Below are positions 5,631-7,747 of a stretch of 7,747 nt of DNA, in pieces. The DNA comes from an uncultured Bacilli bacterium (GTDB lineage: Bacteria; Bacillota_I; Bacilli_A; RF39; UBA660): the NCBI GenBank assembly GCA_947632275.1, contig CANROR010000054.1:1-7747 (forward strand), given 5' to 3'. The notes beneath the pieces are model-generated. The model made no database searches and was not told where the DNA came from. It saw only the letters and a program-made list of their open reading frames with translations. The stretch's first letter is position 1, and the number at the start of each line of letters is the position of its first letter. The position numbers and the translations under genes were made by a program.

Positions 5631-6660
5631 AATTTAATTTTCTTTTTAAAGCATTAATTTCTTCTAAACCATATTTTAGATTTTGTTCTTTAATCGTTTG
5701 GTTTAAAATATTTTCTAATTTATGTTCGTCACTAAACCAAAAATTTCGATACTTAGTTTTAAGTTCGATAACTAAATTATCTTTATAATCACTAATTTGC
5801 TTTACATATTCTTCTAAAGTAATTTGCTTATTTTGATATTCTTCACCACATTTTACAACATAAGTTTTAAACAAAAATAAATTAATATACGTCAATTTAT
5901 TAAGCAATATTTCTTTTAAAGAAGTCAAATAATAAGTTTTTTCAATATTATTCATAACAAAATCTAGTGCCGATAAAAATTCCATAATCTCGGGAATCGA
6001 AACATATTTAGTAAGTTCCGTAATTAAACCATTTAAATTAGCGTTAAGATATAAACTACTCATTTTCTTAGAACCAATTATTAATTCTAGCAAACTTGCA
6101 ATTGTTTTTTCGTAAACATATATCTTTGTCGAACTAGGAAAATATCTTTGATGTAAAACTTCCGTATAACCTTCGTTTAAGGCTTTACCAATAACAATCG
6201 TATTTCTCTTAGCTTGATAAAAGCCACAATAAATTTCGTCATTCATGGTCATGCCACTGGCCATATGCAACAATTCATGATAAATGCTTTCGTTTTCCCC
6301 ATTTTCAATTAAATTAATTTCGTTTTTAAAGGGATTATATATTCCTTGTGTATTAAAGGTATTAATAAATTTTTTATTTTTTATTTCTAAATTATTAATA
6401 TTATTATAGAATAAAGTTAAATCAGTTTGGGAAAAAGTTTCTTCCAATGTTGTTACAAAATGTTTCAAATATGGTCCAAATTTAGAATTATAAAGTTCTG
6501 AATTAATTAAATTAGTATAATAACTTATTAATTCCGGATGATGTAAAAGTTTATCGTAATCTTTAACTTGCGCTTGATCTTTAATAATTTTATCCATGTT
6601 TATTCGATAAACTAAATAAGAAATAAAAATAAAACTTAAATTGCCTAAAAATTGAGCCAT
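5629..6660 (-). CDS. Putative membrane-anchored zinc metallopeptidase (HExxH...NEGYTE)
   Basis: This is a 343-residue protein with one N-terminal hydrophobic helix (about 3-20), which reads as an uncleaved anchor or signal. The zincin motif HELLH lies at 128-132: His128 and His132 are predicted zinc ligands and Glu129 the catalytic base. NEGYTE at 162-167 follows about 30 residues later, so Glu163 or Glu167 would be the third ligand, as in gluzincin-type proteins. The remainder is mostly helical and I do not recognise its family. The substrate is unknown. The topology is uncertain: the few basic residues after the helix leave open whether the catalytic part is outside or inside. ATG 6660 is supported by GGAG 8 bases upstream. 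It converges on the ABC gene and shares its terminator. A non-peptidase toxin-like or structural role is possible, but both halves of the metal site are intact. Confidence 0.7.
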   Translation of the reverse strand: MAQFLGNLSFIFISYLVYRINMDKIIKDQAQVKDYDKLLHHPELISYYTNLINSELYNSKFGPYLKHFVTTLEETFSQTDLTLFYNNINNLEIKNKKFINTFNTQGIYNPFKNEINLIENGENESIYHELLHMASGMTMNDEIYCGFYQAKRNTIVIGKALNEGYTEVLHQRYFPSSTKIYVYEKTIASLLELIIGSKKMSSLYLNANLNGLITELTKYVSIPEIMEFLSALDFVMNNIEKTYYLTSLKEILLNKLTYINLFLFKTYVVKCGEEYQNKQITLEEYVKQISDYKDNLVIELKTKYRNFWFSDEHKLENILNQTIKEQNLKYGLEEINALKRKLN

Positions 6661-6684
6661 AATCTTTTCTCCAATTAGGCAATT

Positions 6685-6712
6685 ATTTTAACACAATAAA
6701 TTAAAATTGCAA
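6685..6712 (-). promoter_or_regulatory. Candidate promoter for the metallopeptidase gene
   Basis: On the minus strand, TTGCAA (6712-6707), 16 bases, TAAAAT (6690-6685), with TG one base before the -10 box (TGTTAAAAT, an extended -10). It fits the 68-base gap behind the HD gene and leaves a leader of about 18 bases with the GGAG site. Confidence 0.5.
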
Positions 6713-6728
6713 CTAGAATAGTTAATCT

Positions 6729-7592
6729 TTATTTTTTTAATATTAGTTTTTTGGTATTTTCTAAATATTCTTTTCTTTTGCCTATTTTTTCCGGATGATG
6801 GGCCAAAGCATCACATTCTTGGACTAAATATTGAGAGTATGCTAGGGTTCGATTATTGTTTATATCTTCTAAAGAAATTTTTTTATCATGATATTTAATT
6901 AAATAACCTATCTTTTCTAGATATTCATCATTAAATCCTAATCTTTTTAAAATATTATAACTTATTTTAAAAGAAACTTCAGGATGATTAGGAAAATGTC
7001 GAATTCCATCTTGTTCAAAATAAGAAAATGGTTTGCCAATATCATGTAACAATAAAGCTAAACGAATATCAAAATCTGGCACGGCTAAACTTAAAGCATA
7101 AAGAGTATGTTGCCAAACATCTAAATGGTGATGGGGATGCTTATGTTCAAATCCCATCATATTTTTTAATTCCGGAATTATTTGAGCTAACTTAGCAAAA
7201 TTATTGTTTATTTTTAATACTACATCATCTGCCATTAATATATTATATAAATCTATAATATTATCGACATTTGCATTAGGTACTAAATATTTTAAAATAT
7301 AATTATTACGATAAATTATCTCAACGTTATTATTAAAATCATTTAGCCATTCATCAATATCCATATCATTAATTATTTTTTCTACCTTTAATAAATTAGA
7401 AAAATGTAATTGATCAATGGGGATAGCAAATTCATCGACGTTTCTAATATTTCGAAAATTATAAAAATCTAAATAGTATCCGATTCCTTTATTAAGTTCT
7501 AGTAAATCACAAGGAATATCATACGTACAAATACAATTATTAGCATTAAGAGCTAAATATAATAAATCACTTTTATCTTTAAAAAAATGCAA
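6729..7592 (-). CDS. HD-domain phosphohydrolase-like protein related to the CCA-adding enzyme C-terminal half
   Basis: Of 287 residues, about 145-265 form an HD domain. It begins MMGFEHKHPHHHLDVWQHT and continues with LLHDIGKP (181-188), RHFPNHPEVS (198-207) and YHD (234-236). Predicted metal ligands are His162, His183-Asp184, His203, His235 and Asp261. This pattern is the one seen in the HD part of bacterial CCA tRNA nucleotidyltransferases and in stand-alone HD hydrolases of nucleotides or phosphates. Residues 1-140 show no nucleotidyltransferase motifs (no GGxVRD or DxD) and I do not recognise them, so a tRNA CCA-adding role is not supported. The start is uncertain: TTG 7592 has no Shine-Dalgarno, the frame stays open to 7670, and no ATG, GTG or other TTG lies in that stretch. 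The true N-terminus may use a rare codon, or the gene may be 5'-truncated. A TATAAT at 7613-7608 could drive an almost leaderless transcript. Confidence 0.75.
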   Translation of the reverse strand: MHFFKDKSDLLYLALNANNCICTYDIPCDLLELNKGIGYYLDFYNFRNIRNVDEFAIPIDQLHFSNLLKVEKIINDMDIDEWLNDFNNNVEIIYRNNYILKYLVPNANVDNIIDLYNILMADDVVLKINNNFAKLAQIIPELKNMMGFEHKHPHHHLDVWQHTLYALSLAVPDFDIRLALLLHDIGKPFSYFEQDGIRHFPNHPEVSFKISYNILKRLGFNDEYLEKIGYLIKYHDKKISLEDINNNRTLAYSQYLVQECDALAHHPEKIGKRKEYLENTKKLILKK

Positions 7593-7747
7593 ATACTTAA
7601 TATTTTTATTATATGAATTAGTATTTAATTTTTTATTTTCAGAAAAATAATTGCCAACTTGAGAAAAATCTTATCTCTTATGAACAATTTTACTGATGGA
7701 ACTTGTTTATATTTTAATTAAATGATAAACTATTGATGTCAGATATA
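7593..7747. other. Unassigned edge region upstream of the HD gene
   Basis: No complete gene is supported. In the HD gene's own frame (minus) the sequence is open from 7670 down to the TTG at 7592, then blocked by TAA at 7673-7671 and another at 7709-7707. TATAAT on the minus strand at 7613-7608 is a possible -10 box with no good -35. Confidence 0.4.

Noticed and set aside
6711..6723. Small hairpin AACTA-GAA-TAGTT as a terminator for the HD gene
   Set aside because: There are only five A/U-rich pairs with a three-base loop, and it overlaps the -35 box of the next gene. It is too weak to call.
1..7747. Mycoplasma-type genetic code (TGA as Trp)
   Set aside because: No in-frame TGA is seen in the intact genes and Trp codons checked are TGG. 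The stop codons seen are TAA or TAG, so code 4 is neither needed nor supported.
1..7747. tRNA, rRNA or riboswitch
   Set aside because: No cloverleaf, conserved rRNA segment or known leader motif was seen on either strand. Spacers are short and A+T-rich.

Overview
The window is strongly A+T-rich, with small spacers, good Shine-Dalgarno sites and sigma-A-like promoters. Tryptophan is encoded by TGG and no intact frame contains an internal TGA, so the standard bacterial code fits. These traits, together with the lipobox lipoproteins, the fused ABC/FtsX exporter and the CmpB-type membrane protein, suggest a low-GC member of the Bacilli/Firmicutes. A gut-type uncultivated Bacilli lineage or an Erysipelotrichia/Mollicutes relative is plausible. 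This placement is inference from style and gene families; no marker gene is present.

Layout. Positions 1-1405 (minus strand) hold two tandem paralogous cysteine-rich lipoproteins, the first cut by the window edge. They are preceded by a textbook promoter (TTGACA-18-TATAAT, 1431-1460) and a 12-bp palindrome (1463-1474). After a spacer of about 150 bases comes a CmpB/DUF1113-type integral membrane protein (1630-2286, minus). A short divergent regulatory region (2287-2437) with two inverted repeats separates it from a large fused ABC ATPase-FtsX permease (2438-5599, plus). That gene converges on a membrane-anchored putative zinc metallopeptidase (5629-6660, minus), and the two share one bidirectional terminator (5598-5630). 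Last is an HD-domain protein (6729-7592, minus) resembling the C-terminal half of CCA-adding enzymes but lacking a visible nucleotidyltransferase domain. The final 155 bases hold no supported gene.

How the genes relate. Most products are predicted to act at the envelope: two secreted lipid-anchored Cys-rich proteins, a polytopic membrane protein, an exporter-like ABC protein with a very large outer domain, and a membrane-anchored peptidase. The only probable operon is the lipoprotein pair (22-base gap, no terminator between). The other genes appear to be separately transcribed, so a common pathway is not shown. The strongest unusual signal is the mosaic divergence of the lipoprotein pair: nearly identical ends flank a strongly diverged middle that keeps the same cysteine framework.
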